Assembly (NCBI RefSeq): GCF_003095655.1
Contig: NZ_CP029151.1
Coordinates: 736,001-800,000 of the forward strand
DNA length: 64,000 nt
Source: Dokdonia sp. Dokd-P16
GTDB lineage: Bacteria > Bacteroidota > Bacteroidia > Flavobacteriales > Flavobacteriaceae
Direction: 5' to 3'
Part shown: in pieces, positions 15,976 to 25,748 of the stretch
Layout of the letters: each line of letters begins with the position of its first letter
How positions within the stretch are numbered: the stretch's first letter is position 1
Made by a program: the position numbers and the translations under genes
The notes under the pieces: generated by a model
What the model was told of the DNA's origin: nothing
Seen by the model: the letters and a program-made list of their open reading frames with translations, nothing else
The model's database searches: none

Positions 15976-17031
15976 CTATTTGAATTTTTTAGGAAAGCGC
16001 ATCACATCCACTTCAGCGGGAAGTGCTTCTTGATGATCTAAAAAGTTATAAAGATACTTAGCTAGCAAAGGACCTGCCATGATTCCTCTTGTGCCTAATC
16101 CATTTAATATTGCTAGCTGATTGTAGATAGGGTGAACACCGAGCAATGGCCTTCTATCGCCCGTCGTAGGACGCACGCCAGCCTCTTGATCGACGACTTC
16201 ATAAGAAACATTAATTAGTGCGTCAAGCTTCTCTAAAAGCTCTTCACGAGCTTCTGTTGTAGCTTCCCAATCTTTATCTGTCCAATTATAAGTCGCTCCT
16301 ACTTTATAAAGACCGTTTCCTAATGGAACGATAAAGAATGAAGATTTAATTGCTGCATTTAATTGTAATTGTGGAGCACTGATAATTATATATTCTCCCT
16401 TATTGCCAACTAATGGCAATTTCCCGAAGTAAGGGTTTTGCTTCACTCCATAACCTTCGGCAAAGACAATTCGAGAGGCTTTGTAGCCATCATATGTTAC
16501 TGATGAGTCTTGTAATTGTAATAAGTCATAATCAAATACCGCTTTCGCGAAAGCGGACTTACCAGCAAGGTATTGCTCATAACAGGATTGAAGTTTTGTG
16601 ATTGCAACTCTACCCGTCTCTAGCACTTCTCCATAATGAAATGGCGCCGAAATCTCCTCACGCTCTTCCTTTACTATCGCAGTTTTCACAAACCGATTCA
16701 ACCCAGGCTTATCACTTGCTGTAAACCAATTATTTTGATCTTCGATAGAGTAGAATACTTTGCGCACAGGTAATTCATACATGAACGACTCGCCAAGTTT
16801 CTCTTCTAAAGTTCTGAAATACGGCATTGCAAGATCAAATTGCTCAATAGCCTTCCAAGGCAGTGAGTATCGCTTTAAAATTACTGGGTTATACAACCCA
16901 GCTGCTACACGGCTTGCGCCTTCTGTGCCTTTGTCTATGACAATAAAAGACTTCCCATTGCGCTCGCACTCTTCACAAAATGCGATACCTGCCAGCCCAA
17001 GACCCACGATAATATAATCTACTTCTTTCAC
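15976..17031 (-). CDS. DAO-type FAD-dependent oxidoreductase
   Basis: I prefer the GTG at 17031 (VKEVDYIIVGLGLAGIAF) over an ATG at 17061, since it places the dinucleotide-binding motif GLGLAG at residue 10 as usual, and because a -7 box covers the upstream codons. Further marks: DKGTEGASRVAAGLYNPV after the first strand and, near the end, DQEAGVRPTTGDRRPLLG and LNGLGTRGIMAGPLLAKYL, as in glycine oxidase/D-amino-acid oxidase relatives. The substrate is probably an amine or amino acid. The segment KSAFAKAVFD is encoded by a copy of the repeated palindrome. Confidence 0.85.
   Translation of the reverse strand: MKEVDYIIVGLGLAGIAFCEECERNGKSFIVIDKGTEGASRVAAGLYNPVILKRYSLPWKAIEQFDLAMPYFRTLEEKLGESFMYELPVRKVFYSIEDQNNWFTASDKPGLNRFVKTAIVKEEREEISAPFHYGEVLETGRVAITKLQSCYEQYLAGKSAFAKAVFDYDLLQLQDSSVTYDGYKASRIVFAEGYGVKQNPYFGKLPLVGNKGEYIIISAPQLQLNAAIKSSFFIVPLGNGLYKVGATYNWTDKDWEATTEAREELLEKLDALINVSYEVVDQEAGVRPTTGDRRPLLGVHPIYNQLAILNGLGTRGIMAGPLLAKYLYNFLDHQEALPAEVDVMRFPKKFK
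16540..16555. repeat. 16-bp palindrome, copy 4 (exact, inside the oxidoreductase gene)
   Basis: Reads Ala-Phe-Ala-Lys-Ala on the coding strand, in a surface-like linker between the substrate and FAD portions. One further base pair on each side extends it to 18 bp. Confidence 0.95.
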
Positions 17032-17035
17032 CTTA

Positions 17036-17043
17036 CAAAAATA
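17036..17043 (-). promoter_or_regulatory. -7 box directly before the oxidoreductase GTG
   Basis: TATTTTTG on the minus strand fits TAnnTTTG, only 4 bases from the GTG at 17031. If used, the transcript would be nearly leaderless and would exclude the upstream ATG. Confidence 0.35.
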
Positions 17044-17111
17044 CAAGAATAGTAGGCTCACAAAGTGCGCATCGCCTTCCTATTTATGGGTCTGAAGTTT
17101 ATAAAATAAAA

Positions 17112-17142
17112 AAGCCACCTAAACGTATTGCTTAGGTGGCTT
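17112..17142 (-). terminator. Terminator of the gld operon
   Basis: AAGCCACCTAA at 17112-17122 pairs with TTAGGTGGCTT at 17132-17142. The minus strand continues with TTTTATTTTAT. It lies 22 bases behind the gldN stop. Confidence 0.85.
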
Positions 17143-17163
17143 ATAATATAATTGGAAATTAAT

Positions 17164-18054
17164 CTAGTAATTCCAAAGATCTTGTTCAATATCTCTAATG
17201 CGTTCTTTGATACGATCTGACTCTAGTAATTGCATCATTGAGTTATCATTGATGTACTCCTTAACCTTACGGTCACCTTGTACGTTATCCTCTTTATAAA
17301 TAGTCGCGTTAAAACGCCTACTATTTAACAAGTGATCAAATGATATAGGCATTGATGTGTTCTTACGGTTAAATGCTTTTGCATTGTGCAGTACTTCACG
17401 CGCTCCTGGAAACCATATCCAGAAAAGCTCAATATCTGCAGCACTTGAATCATCTAAGAAGTTAACATCGCCAGAAACTGGAGCAATACCTAATAATCGG
17501 TATTTAAGTTCTCCTTGACGCTTATCGATATACCAGTAACCACGTATGTGGTATGCGTTGATATCATAAGCAGTAATTTCTGTACGCTCAATGTTATAAT
17601 CAGAAATCGATTCTCCAGCATTTAATTGATCATATCCAGCATCAGAAGTATCAATCTTTACCATTGCGGCAGAAAGATCTCCTAGTTGGATTTTTTCTGT
17701 AAAGTATGAATCTCTGTAAATAGCATCAATCTTTCCATTTTTAATATTCTTAACAAGAACATCAAAAAGTGAACGACGATCTGACCCCATATTGATAGTA
17801 TCAATAGGATAGTACAGTGGGAAATTTACGCGTTCATCAAGATCAACAACCTCCCACGTGTTTTTTGCCCATAACACGTCACGCTTTTCTACGTAACCAT
17901 ATGGCAATGGATTGTCATTGTCCTTTGCTTTTTGCTCTTCGGTAACTTCAAACATTTCATCCGGCGTTTTTGCATTAAGGATATTTCCTTGTGCAAATGC
18001 TGGAACTGCCATCAATAGACCGAGTGCAACAAAAATTAAACGTTTAAGACTCAT
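17164..18054 (-). CDS. gldN: GldN, type IX secretion system periplasmic ring protein
   Basis: 296 residues with signal peptide MSLKRLIFVALGLLMAVPAFAQG. The conserved GldN features are present: YGYVEKRDVLWAKNTWEVVDLDERVNFPLYYP, RSLFDVL, ITAYDINAYHIRGYWYIDKRQGELKYRLLGIAPV and FWIWFPGAREVLH. GldN forms the periplasmic ring with GldK and is needed for secretion through type IX and for gliding where that occurs. Last gene of gldK-L-M-N, 13 bases behind gldM. Confidence 0.95.
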   Translation of the reverse strand: MSLKRLIFVALGLLMAVPAFAQGNILNAKTPDEMFEVTEEQKAKDNDNPLPYGYVEKRDVLWAKNTWEVVDLDERVNFPLYYPIDTINMGSDRRSLFDVLVKNIKNGKIDAIYRDSYFTEKIQLGDLSAAMVKIDTSDAGYDQLNAGESISDYNIERTEITAYDINAYHIRGYWYIDKRQGELKYRLLGIAPVSGDVNFLDDSSAADIELFWIWFPGAREVLHNAKAFNRKNTSMPISFDHLLNSRRFNATIYKEDNVQGDRKVKEYINDNSMMQLLESDRIKERIRDIEQDLWNY

Positions 18055-18067
18055 AATTACTTTTATT

Positions 18068-19633
18068 TTAGTTTGCTAACTCAATGATGATTGGAGAAAC
18101 TGTCTTCAATCTATATCCTGAGTTACCTTGTATACTTGCTTTAATATCAAAGATCTGTACTGTAGATCCTCTCTTTGCACGTTGTAATGCTGATTGTGCT
18201 GCCCCATTAAGCTTATTTCCTTGTACAGAAACCGTAGCCGCATCTCCTGCTCTAAATTTGAAACTATTAACTCTCAAGTTAAGATCAAAGTCAAAATCTG
18301 GAAGACTAGCTCCTATTGGTGCCGCTGCAACTGTGTTTCTAGGCTTCTTTAAGTTACCGCCATCATCACCTCCTAAAGTTCCCACTGGACGTGGAATATC
18401 TTTAATACGGAAAACAGCTTTATCAGAAGCACTACCTCCGTCAGGAAGCTTTGCAGTCACATTAATCGTTACTTCGCGTCCTTGACCAGGAGTCATTGAA
18501 TAGCTAGTTCCAGATCTTTTAGAAAGACCTGCTCCAGATGCAGAAACTGCATTATCTGATACACCAGCAAATGATATCGTCATTGGGTTTGCAACACCAC
18601 GATAAACAACATTCATCTTATCTGCAGCGATAGTAGCAGAGTTAGGCTTATTAATCGTAGTAAAAGCTTGTTCAACTGGAACTTCGATCTCCTTACCATC
18701 TTGAGGGTAAAATAATGATCCCGTAATTTTGTGATCACCTACACCTCCAGTGTTTACACCTAAAACAAGTTTACCACCATCATAAGAAACTTTATCTGCC
18801 GGGATTGCACGACCATCTAATTTTAATTCTACTCTAGAAGGTTTTGTAGAAGAATCTACACGACCTAAAGAAAGAACACCATCAAATGTAGAACCTGTAT
18901 AATAAGCTCCTTTTGAGGTTGTCATTACCGTCTCATAGTTATTTAAAGAAGCAAGTTCTTTAAGATTACCAGAAAGTAACTTAGTTAATAGTTCATTCTC
19001 AACAACTTTAATGTCATTCTGTAATTGAGACATCTTGGTTAAAGAAGAAACTGATGGGAAACCTACAAAGTGATAAGAAATATAGTCTTGAGTTTTCTTA
19101 ACATCATCACCTTCACCCCCAGTTACTACATCACTAGTACTAAAGTCATTTTTAATTTGAGTTGCCAATGCTTCATTATCACCGACTAATTTCAACATAC
19201 CTTCACGGTAAGTGTCCATTTGACTTAGATACTCACTTCCTTTTGGCGTGATTTTTCCTCCAGCATAGTATCTCTCATCTATGAAAGTCGTTTTATCCAT
19301 TGCCTCATAATCTGTAGGATCTTCCATATCGCCAGTAAGCGCGGCTTTCTCCTCTTCTAAAAATGAAAACAACGTGTTTCCAAGTTCTTTAGCATTCTTA
19401 GCCGTAACTGCAGCTGCTTTAAACTCTTCATTCTCATTTGCTTTTTTTGATATATCTGCAAATGCTAGGTCGTTTTTAGCTTCAAATGAAACATTTGAAC
19501 GCTCAAACTTTTCATTTATTGATCCGAAAGCAGATAATACTTCTCTTGACATCTGTAGTGCTAGCATCGCTATAAACACCAAGTACATCAAGTTTATCAT
19601 CTTCTGCCTTGCGGTTTGTTTTCCTCCTGCCAT
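18068..19633 (-). CDS. gldM: GldM, type IX secretion system motor component
   Basis: 521 residues. One N-terminal membrane helix (about 9-30, RQKMINLMYLVFIAMLALQMS) and a long periplasmic part of four beta domains, as known for GldM dimers that span the periplasm and pass energy from the inner-membrane motor to the GldKN ring. Typical start MAGGKQTARQKMINLMYLVFIAMLA. Lies between gldL (47 bases) and gldN. Confidence 0.95.
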   Translation of the reverse strand: MAGGKQTARQKMINLMYLVFIAMLALQMSREVLSAFGSINEKFERSNVSFEAKNDLAFADISKKANENEEFKAAAVTAKNAKELGNTLFSFLEEEKAALTGDMEDPTDYEAMDKTTFIDERYYAGGKITPKGSEYLSQMDTYREGMLKLVGDNEALATQIKNDFSTSDVVTGGEGDDVKKTQDYISYHFVGFPSVSSLTKMSQLQNDIKVVENELLTKLLSGNLKELASLNNYETVMTTSKGAYYTGSTFDGVLSLGRVDSSTKPSRVELKLDGRAIPADKVSYDGGKLVLGVNTGGVGDHKITGSLFYPQDGKEIEVPVEQAFTTINKPNSATIAADKMNVVYRGVANPMTISFAGVSDNAVSASGAGLSKRSGTSYSMTPGQGREVTINVTAKLPDGGSASDKAVFRIKDIPRPVGTLGGDDGGNLKKPRNTVAAAPIGASLPDFDFDLNLRVNSFKFRAGDAATVSVQGNKLNGAAQSALQRAKRGSTVQIFDIKASIQGNSGYRLKTVSPIIIELAN

Positions 19634-19680
19634 TTTTTAAATTTTAGTTGTTAGTTTATTAATTGTGTAAACAACTAAAA

Positions 19681-20316
19681 TTAGTTTTTGTTCATTGCAG
19701 AAAGCATTCCACCATATACTCCGTTTAAAGAAGAAAGGTTTGTTGCAAGACTCTCCATTTGATCTTTAAGCTTTCCAGCATTTTGAGTTACTTGCTCGTT
19801 GATTTCTGCTTGACGGCTAGAAGACTCAACTTGTACTTTGTAAAGGCTATTTAAAGACTCCATTTGAGCCGCAGCAAGTGCCATCTCTTCAGAATATTTC
19901 TTAGTAGAAGACATTGCATCTGCTGTAGGCGCAATTCCTTTCGCAGCACCTTCAAAGCTACGGATGCTAGTTCCTAAGCTTGTCATAAGCTCAGAATCAA
20001 TTTTTGCCTCTTTAAGCATGTTATCTAATTTTTTAGATAATTGAGCTTCTGCCTCAACAGGAGCTACTGCTTTTTTCTTTGATACACTTGCACCACCTGC
20101 AAGTTCAGGATACACTAATGCCCAGTCAAGATCTGAATCAACTGGTTCAAAAGCAGAGATAAAGAAAACTAGTGCTTCAGTTACAAGCCCTATAATAAGC
20201 ATTAAATCTCCACCTGTCCAGTGCATTAATTTAAAAAGTGCTCCAATGATAACTACAGCTGCTCCAATACCGTAAACGGCATTCATTATTTTTTTTCTTG
20301 TTTGAGATTGTGCCAT
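19681..20316 (-). CDS. gldL: GldL, type IX secretion system motor component
   Basis: 211 residues with two membrane helices in the first 55 residues. The buried charged residues expected of the proton-driven motor are there: Lys29 and His32 in FKLMHW and Glu47 in GLVTEAL. A long cytoplasmic coiled part follows (about 85-211). GldL forms a ring around the GldM helices. Third-to-last of the gld operon; 80 bases behind gldK. Confidence 0.95.
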   Translation of the reverse strand: MAQSQTRKKIMNAVYGIGAAVVIIGALFKLMHWTGGDLMLIIGLVTEALVFFISAFEPVDSDLDWALVYPELAGGASVSKKKAVAPVEAEAQLSKKLDNMLKEAKIDSELMTSLGTSIRSFEGAAKGIAPTADAMSSTKKYSEEMALAAAQMESLNSLYKVQVESSSRQAEINEQVTQNAGKLKDQMESLATNLSSLNGVYGGMLSAMNKN

Positions 20317-20396
20317 GATAATTTCTTTTAGTTTAGTTTAGTTAAGTAAGTTAATTAGATTAAGTAATTGTTATAATTTGGGAATTATTCAATTCG

Positions 20397-21767
20397 TTAT
20401 TTCTTCGGCTTTCTAAGGTTGATTTTTTCATCAACACCCATAAAGTCCTGCACGGTTCTAAAACCGATATAACTACGAGCAGAGTCTTGATACTCATAGT
20501 CACGTGAGCTCACCTGTAGGAAGTAAGCAACATCTTTCCATGAACCACCACGTATAACTTTACGACGATTGTCTTTGTCATTTACGTTAGGATTAATAGT
20601 AGACATATATTCATAAGAAGCTGGATCGTAAGAAGAAGCTACCCACTCTGATACATTTCCTGCCATGTTGTACAGGTTGTAATCATTAGGTTCGTAAGCA
20701 TCTGCTTCTACTGTATACAACGCTTGATCTGCGCCATAATCACCTCTTAAAGGTTTAAAGTTTGCAAGGAAGCAACCTCTATCATTCTTTGCGTATGGAC
20801 CACCCCAAGGATAATCACCACTTTCGAGTCCGCCACGAGCGGCATACTCCCACTCGGCTTCACCAGGAAGTCTAAAACGGTTTACAAATTGCCTTTTCTT
20901 TGATTTTTGATGAGAATTCTTGTACATCGTTCTCCACTCACAAAAAGCTTTTGCTTGCATCCATGTAACTCCAACAACTGGATACTCTCCGTATGCATCA
21001 TGCCAGAAATAGTCATTATGCATAGGCTCATTATATGAGTATGCAAAATCTTTAATCCACACCGTGGTGTCTGGATAGATTTTCACTGTTTCTGTTTTGA
21101 TATGATCTTTACGACGACCGCCGTTTTTCTTTGCAGCTTCCTGAATATCAAGATACGTATAACGGAATTCTAATTTATCAACGTCAATAGTGCGCTGTCC
21201 ATTATAAGCCTCCTCCATAGGGATGTACATCGTATCCATCACCTCAGCATAATACTCATCTGGATATTCTGAAGTATCCCAAATGATATCAATGTCTCTG
21301 TTAAGTTTACGACCTTCAAAACCAGTCTCTCCTAGCCCGAAATAGTTGTCATACATGTATTGCTCGTAAGGGGTCATATTATCAGGATCTGCATCGCTAA
21401 ATGCAAACTCACCTATACCTCCATTACCAGGGGTCTCCCCAAGCTCATCAGCTAAGATTGCAAGCTTCGTGAGCACTGTAGAATCACGCACCCACTCCAC
21501 AAACTGTCTGTATTCCGCGTTAGTAATTTCTGTTTCGTCCATGTAGAAAGAGCGCACAGTCACCGTTTTAGTAGGAGCGTCATTTACCGCAGCAAAGTCA
21601 TCATCACTCTTACCCATTATGTAAGCACCTCCAGAAACAAGGGTCATTCCATAAGGTTTTTCAGGGTTCCATCGCTTGCCTTTGGCACCGACGAGTTCCC
21701 CTCGATCGCCTTTGCCACAACTAGACAGCAAAGCTACTATCGCAATAAATGCAATATACTTTTTCAT
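20397..21767 (-). CDS. gldK: GldK, type IX secretion system lipoprotein
   Basis: 456 residues. Lipobox LLSSC at about 13-17, then an FGE-sulfatase-like domain: MTLVSGGAYIMGKSDDDF, DETEITNAEYRQFVEW, PVVGVTWMQAKAFCEWR, RLPGEAEWEYAARGG, YNMAGNVSEWVASSY and KVIRGGSWKD. GldK forms the outer-membrane-facing periplasmic ring with GldN. First gene of the operon. Typical length for flavobacteria. Confidence 0.95.
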   Translation of the reverse strand: MKKYIAFIAIVALLSSCGKGDRGELVGAKGKRWNPEKPYGMTLVSGGAYIMGKSDDDFAAVNDAPTKTVTVRSFYMDETEITNAEYRQFVEWVRDSTVLTKLAILADELGETPGNGGIGEFAFSDADPDNMTPYEQYMYDNYFGLGETGFEGRKLNRDIDIIWDTSEYPDEYYAEVMDTMYIPMEEAYNGQRTIDVDKLEFRYTYLDIQEAAKKNGGRRKDHIKTETVKIYPDTTVWIKDFAYSYNEPMHNDYFWHDAYGEYPVVGVTWMQAKAFCEWRTMYKNSHQKSKKRQFVNRFRLPGEAEWEYAARGGLESGDYPWGGPYAKNDRGCFLANFKPLRGDYGADQALYTVEADAYEPNDYNLYNMAGNVSEWVASSYDPASYEYMSTINPNVNDKDNRRKVIRGGSWKDVAYFLQVSSRDYEYQDSARSYIGFRTVQDFMGVDEKINLRKPKK

Positions 21768-21842
21768 AGGATATTAGGTTAAGTATTCTAAAGTTAAGGG
21801 CGTAAACCTATTTATTTTATTTGTAATAAACAATTTATTCGC

Positions 21843-21850
21843 CAAAAATA
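21843..21850 (-). promoter_or_regulatory. Candidate -7 box of the gldKLMN operon
   Basis: TATTTTTG on the minus strand matches TAnnTTTG and would leave a leader of about 70 bases before gldK. A -33 element is only approximate (TTTC). Confidence 0.4.
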
Positions 21851-21875
21851 ATCATTTCATCGTTGAAACACATAG

Positions 21876-23042
21876 TCAAATTTCGTTTTTCTTCCTTGCT
21901 TTGAACCAACGTTCAGGGATATTTTGATTACAAGCATCCAGATAATCTTGGTACGTGCAAGGTAATAACGTGTGCCTTTTTAATTTATTATTCAAGCCCA
22001 TAATAAATGGAATCTCGATCCACCATCTCGCTGTTTTTTCACTTTTGTAAAATGTTAACACTTCATCTTCTATTGGAACTTGGTACGTAAGAAAATTTCC
22101 TTTCTCAATATCCATGTTTTCGCTTGCGCGAAAATTTACTCCCTCAATAAAGTACCACATCATTTGAGCAACGAGCATCGCTGCTTTTTCCTCGTGGACG
22201 TCATTCTTATACTCAAAAACTCCAAAAGAAGTCACTTTATCGCTTATACCTGCATATCGAGCAATAGTACATATCTCCTTTCCATCAAACCCGTTAGGCA
22301 TTTTATTGTACCTAGTACTTAGCTCACTACTGCGCACAGCATTTAAGTCTATCGCAACAAGATCTGCATCTCTCATTACGGGCTCTACAATACTCATCAT
22401 AGCCGAAACATTTCCTAATCGGTAACTATCAAAGTATAACTTATCCATCAAATCTATTTCCTCCTGAGGATTAAAATAGGTTTGATACCCTATATTTGAG
22501 TAGTTGAAAAGGTTGTATGGTTTTTCAACAATAATCTTCCCTACGTAGGATTTATTATGGATAGGCTGGCTCGCATCTCCTAAGTCAAAACGACTATCTA
22601 CATTCACCACATTTACCATTTGATCCAACTTATCATAGGATCTGTAAATAGGATACACCAAATCTTGGCTTCCCCCTATATACATAGGTACAATTCCCTT
22701 CTTAAAAAGAGCTTCGTTAACAGTTCTGATGGCAAAATAGGTGTCATCTACACTTTCTCCTCCATGAATGTCACCCAAATCGGCAATTGTTGTGTGCCAG
22801 TTACCAGGGAAAAGTTCGTAAAAAGTGGTTCTAAGCTCTGTAAATGATAATGATTCTCCGAGATTATTTTGATCACGCCTATTTTCGCGCAAGCAAATAA
22901 TAGCTACTTGCACACCTTCTAGATCTGGCATTCCCAACTCCTCACTGTGTAATCTAATGTTATTACCTAGTGATTGATGATGTTGCAATTGTATATGCGC
23001 AAGCGCAATTTCTGGTATAGGGCTTAGCACCTCAAAGGCCAT
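21876..23042 (-). CDS. Arginase/formimidoylglutamase-fold protein with degenerate metal site
   Basis: 388 residues of ureohydrolase layout, but the metal-binding motifs differ from the enzymes: GGDHS is GGSQD, DAHxD is DSRFD, and the SxDxDxxD strand reads AIDLNAV. The His and several Asp ligands of the di-manganese site are thus missing, so catalysis is doubtful. The gene lies between gldK and topA, 4 bases behind the topA stop. In databases such flavobacterial proteins are often named formimidoylglutamase; the residues seen here argue for a binding or structural role instead. Context with the T9SS is suggestive only. Confidence 0.75.
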   Translation of the reverse strand: MAFEVLSPIPEIALAHIQLQHHQSLGNNIRLHSEELGMPDLEGVQVAIICLRENRRDQNNLGESLSFTELRTTFYELFPGNWHTTIADLGDIHGGESVDDTYFAIRTVNEALFKKGIVPMYIGGSQDLVYPIYRSYDKLDQMVNVVNVDSRFDLGDASQPIHNKSYVGKIIVEKPYNLFNYSNIGYQTYFNPQEEIDLMDKLYFDSYRLGNVSAMMSIVEPVMRDADLVAIDLNAVRSSELSTRYNKMPNGFDGKEICTIARYAGISDKVTSFGVFEYKNDVHEEKAAMLVAQMMWYFIEGVNFRASENMDIEKGNFLTYQVPIEDEVLTFYKSEKTARWWIEIPFIMGLNNKLKRHTLLPCTYQDYLDACNQNIPERWFKARKKNEI

Positions 23043-23045
23043 ATA

Positions 23046-25592
23046 TTACTTCTTTTTTGCAGTCGTTTTCTTCTTTACAGGCGCCTTTTTCTTTGCTGGA
23101 GCTTTCTTTTTGGCCGGAGCCTTCTTCTTTGCTGCTGCTTTTTTCTTAGGTGCTTTTTTCTCTATGTAGGCCTTGATTTCATCTAAGGTTAACGCTGCTG
23201 CGTCTATATCCTTACTTAGCTCAATTTTAGTCTTCCCTTTAATAATATTAGAACGACCCCATCTTGCTTTTTCTACACGTATACCTTCTTCTGGGAAGTC
23301 TTGAAGTACTTTATCTATTTCCTTCTGCTTCTTCACTTCAATAAGCTCTACGATATCATCGTCAGAAAGGTTATCAAAGTCGTACTTCTTATTGACATTA
23401 ATAAACATTCCGTTCCATTTTATAAATGGCCCGAAACGCCCTGTTCCTTTTTGAACTGGAAGGTCTTCATAGGTATAAATAGGAGCATCTGCCTTTTGCT
23501 TCTCTTTAATATAAACAATAGCTTCATCAAGATCTACATCCATAGGGTCACGGCCTTTAGGCAATGAAACAAAGGTTGCCCCAAACTTCACATAAGGACC
23601 AAAACGACCATTATTTACAGATACTTCTTCTTCTTCAAAAGTCCCTAAATCTTTAGGCAACTTAAACAAGTCCATCGCTTGCTCATAAGTAAGGTTTGCC
23701 AGCGTTTGATCTGGACCTAAACTTGCAAAACGTGGTTTCTCTTCATCCTCTACAGAACCTATTTGCACCATAGGTCCAAATTTCCCTAGACGAACACTTA
23801 CCGGTTTACCGCTTTCTGGATCTTTACCTAAAATACGCTCACCTACTTCACGCTCTGCATTTTTCTCTACATCTTTTACATGAGGATGAAAATCTGTGTA
23901 AAAGTCTTTCATCATCTTTGTCCACTCCTGCTTTCCCTCTGCAATATCATCAAAGTCTGCTTCGACTTTTGCAGTAAAGTTGTAATCAAGAATATTTTCA
24001 AAGTGCTGTACCAAGAAATCATTTACCACCATTCCCACATCTGTAGGCACTAGCTTTCCTTTATCTGAACCTACCATCTCCGTTAAGGTTCTATCTTTTA
24101 TCTCGTTGTTCTCAAGACTCAACACATCATAAGATCGCTCTTTACCATCTACAGTGCCCTTCTCAACATACTTACGATTTTGTATCGTAGTAATAGTAGG
24201 CGCATATGTAGACGGACGACCGATACCAAGCTCCTCTAATTTCTTCACTAGAGATGCTTCCGTATATCTATATGGTGGTCTTGTAAAACGTTCTGTTGCG
24301 GTAATGTAAGAATTGAGTAATGTTTCTCCTGTTTTAAGATCTGGAAGTAATCCAGTCTCTTCTTCATCTTCATCATCATGACCCTCAAGGTATACCTTTA
24401 AGAATCCTTCAAATTTTAAAATCTCTCCATTTGCAGTAAAGTTATCTGTTCCTGCGCTTGAAGCTATCTGCACATTAGTACGCTCTAGTTGCGCCTCACT
24501 CATTTGTGATGCAATAGCTCGTTTCCATATTAATTCATACAGACGCATTTGATCGCGATCCATATTAACTGAATGCTTAGAAAAATCTGTTGGACGTATA
24601 GCTTCGTGAGCTTCTTGTGCTCCTTTTGACTTTCCTTTATAGTTACGTTCTTTATGAAATTCTTTACCGTAAGCAGCTAGTATTTCTGCTTGCGCACCAG
24701 CTTTTGCATCTTTAGATAGGTTTACACTATCTGTTCTCATATATGTAATGTGCCCTGCCTCATAGAGACGCTGCGCCATATTCATCGTTTTACTAACAGA
24801 GAAGTATAACTTTCTACTTGCTTCTTGTTGTAGTGTAGAAGTTGTAAATGGTGGTGCTGGTGATTTTTTGGCTGGCTTTTTTGTAAGCGCATCTACTTTA
24901 AAAGTCGCCTTCAAGTTTTTCTCAAGAAATTCTTGTGCTTTTTTCTTAGTAGTAATATTTTTAGGAAGTTTTGCTCTAAAAGATTTTCCATCTTCTGTAG
25001 TAAACTCTGCATCTACTCTGTATGATGCTTGTGGCTCAAAGTTTAAAACCTCGCGCTCACGCTCTACAATAAGTCTCACAGAAACAGATTGCACACGCCC
25101 TGCCGAAAGACCTCCTTTTACCTTTCTCCATAACACTGGCGAAAGTTCATAACCTACAAGTCTATCTAAAACTCTACGCGCTTGTTGCGCATTTACAAGA
25201 TCATAATCAATCTGTCGCGGATTATCGATTGCTCTTAAGATTGCAGTTTTAGTAATCTCATGAAAAACAATACGCTTAGTACGGTCTGGTGTTAAGCCGA
25301 GCTCTTGCTCGAGGTGCCATGCAATGGCCTCACCCTCGCGATCCTCATCACTTGCTAGCCAAACCATATCGGCTTTTGCGGCTAGTGACTTTAGATTTTT
25401 TACTACCTTTTTCTTATCGTCAGAGACTTTATATTTAGGAGTGAAATCTCCATCTACATCAACACCTAACTCTTTAGAGGGAAGGTCTGCTATGTGTCCA
25501 AAACTACTCTCAACTTTATAGTCAGAGCCTAGAAATTTTTCTATTGTTTTAGCCTTTGCAGGTGACTCCACAATGACGAGATTCTTTGCCAT
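23046..25592 (-). CDS. topA: DNA topoisomerase I
   Basis: 848 residues. Toprim domain with VIVESPAKAKTIEKFLG and DEDREGEAIAWHLEQ; active-site Tyr in GHITYMRTDSVNLS; conserved EEAHEAIRPTD-type segment (AQEAHEAIRPTD). The C-terminal part carries repeats of the topoisomerase C-terminal type (for example NNGRFGPYVKFGATFVSLPKG and GTGRFGPFIKWNGMFIN) instead of classical zinc ribbons. The last 35 residues are a Lys-Ala-Pro tail with AKKKAP units, likely binding DNA unspecifically. Relaxes negative supercoils. A good promoter lies upstream (25613-25641). Confidence 0.97.
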   Translation of the reverse strand: MAKNLVIVESPAKAKTIEKFLGSDYKVESSFGHIADLPSKELGVDVDGDFTPKYKVSDDKKKVVKNLKSLAAKADMVWLASDEDREGEAIAWHLEQELGLTPDRTKRIVFHEITKTAILRAIDNPRQIDYDLVNAQQARRVLDRLVGYELSPVLWRKVKGGLSAGRVQSVSVRLIVEREREVLNFEPQASYRVDAEFTTEDGKSFRAKLPKNITTKKKAQEFLEKNLKATFKVDALTKKPAKKSPAPPFTTSTLQQEASRKLYFSVSKTMNMAQRLYEAGHITYMRTDSVNLSKDAKAGAQAEILAAYGKEFHKERNYKGKSKGAQEAHEAIRPTDFSKHSVNMDRDQMRLYELIWKRAIASQMSEAQLERTNVQIASSAGTDNFTANGEILKFEGFLKVYLEGHDDEDEEETGLLPDLKTGETLLNSYITATERFTRPPYRYTEASLVKKLEELGIGRPSTYAPTITTIQNRKYVEKGTVDGKERSYDVLSLENNEIKDRTLTEMVGSDKGKLVPTDVGMVVNDFLVQHFENILDYNFTAKVEADFDDIAEGKQEWTKMMKDFYTDFHPHVKDVEKNAEREVGERILGKDPESGKPVSVRLGKFGPMVQIGSVEDEEKPRFASLGPDQTLANLTYEQAMDLFKLPKDLGTFEEEEVSVNNGRFGPYVKFGATFVSLPKGRDPMDVDLDEAIVYIKEKQKADAPIYTYEDLPVQKGTGRFGPFIKWNGMFINVNKKYDFDNLSDDDIVELIEVKKQKEIDKVLQDFPEEGIRVEKARWGRSNIIKGKTKIELSKDIDAAALTLDEIKAYIEKKAPKKKAAAKKKAPAKKKAPAKKKAPVKKKTTAKKK

Positions 25593-25612
25593 ACATCTTA
25601 TTTTTCAGGGTA

Positions 25613-25641
25613 CAAAAGTAGATGTTTTATTTATATCGCAA
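25613..25641 (-). promoter_or_regulatory. Promoter of topA
   Basis: On the minus strand TTG (25639-25641), 18 bases, TACTTTTG (25613-25620), as in Bacteroidota housekeeping promoters. The start codon is 21 bases further. Confidence 0.55.
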
Positions 25642-25713
25642 TCCGCAAGGGCATTATTTCTGTGATATTTCAGTTTTAAAAGCTAGATAAACGGCGGTTT
25701 TGCGGGGTTATTA

Positions 25714-25729
25714 CGCTTTCGCGAAAGCG
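25714..25729. repeat. 16-bp palindrome, copy 5 (exact)
   Basis: Lies 121 bases upstream of topA and 113 bases upstream of the first paralogous OM-protein gene, between divergent genes. It is the only intergenic copy in the window that is not behind a stop codon. Confidence 0.95.
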
Positions 25730-25748
25730 TGATAAAAAAAAATAAAAA

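Noticed and set aside
22117..22134. TTTTCGCTTGCGCGAAAA in the arginase-like gene as a further palindrome copy
   Set aside because: A hairpin with a different centre; fewer than 13 of 16 bases agree with the core, so I did not count it.
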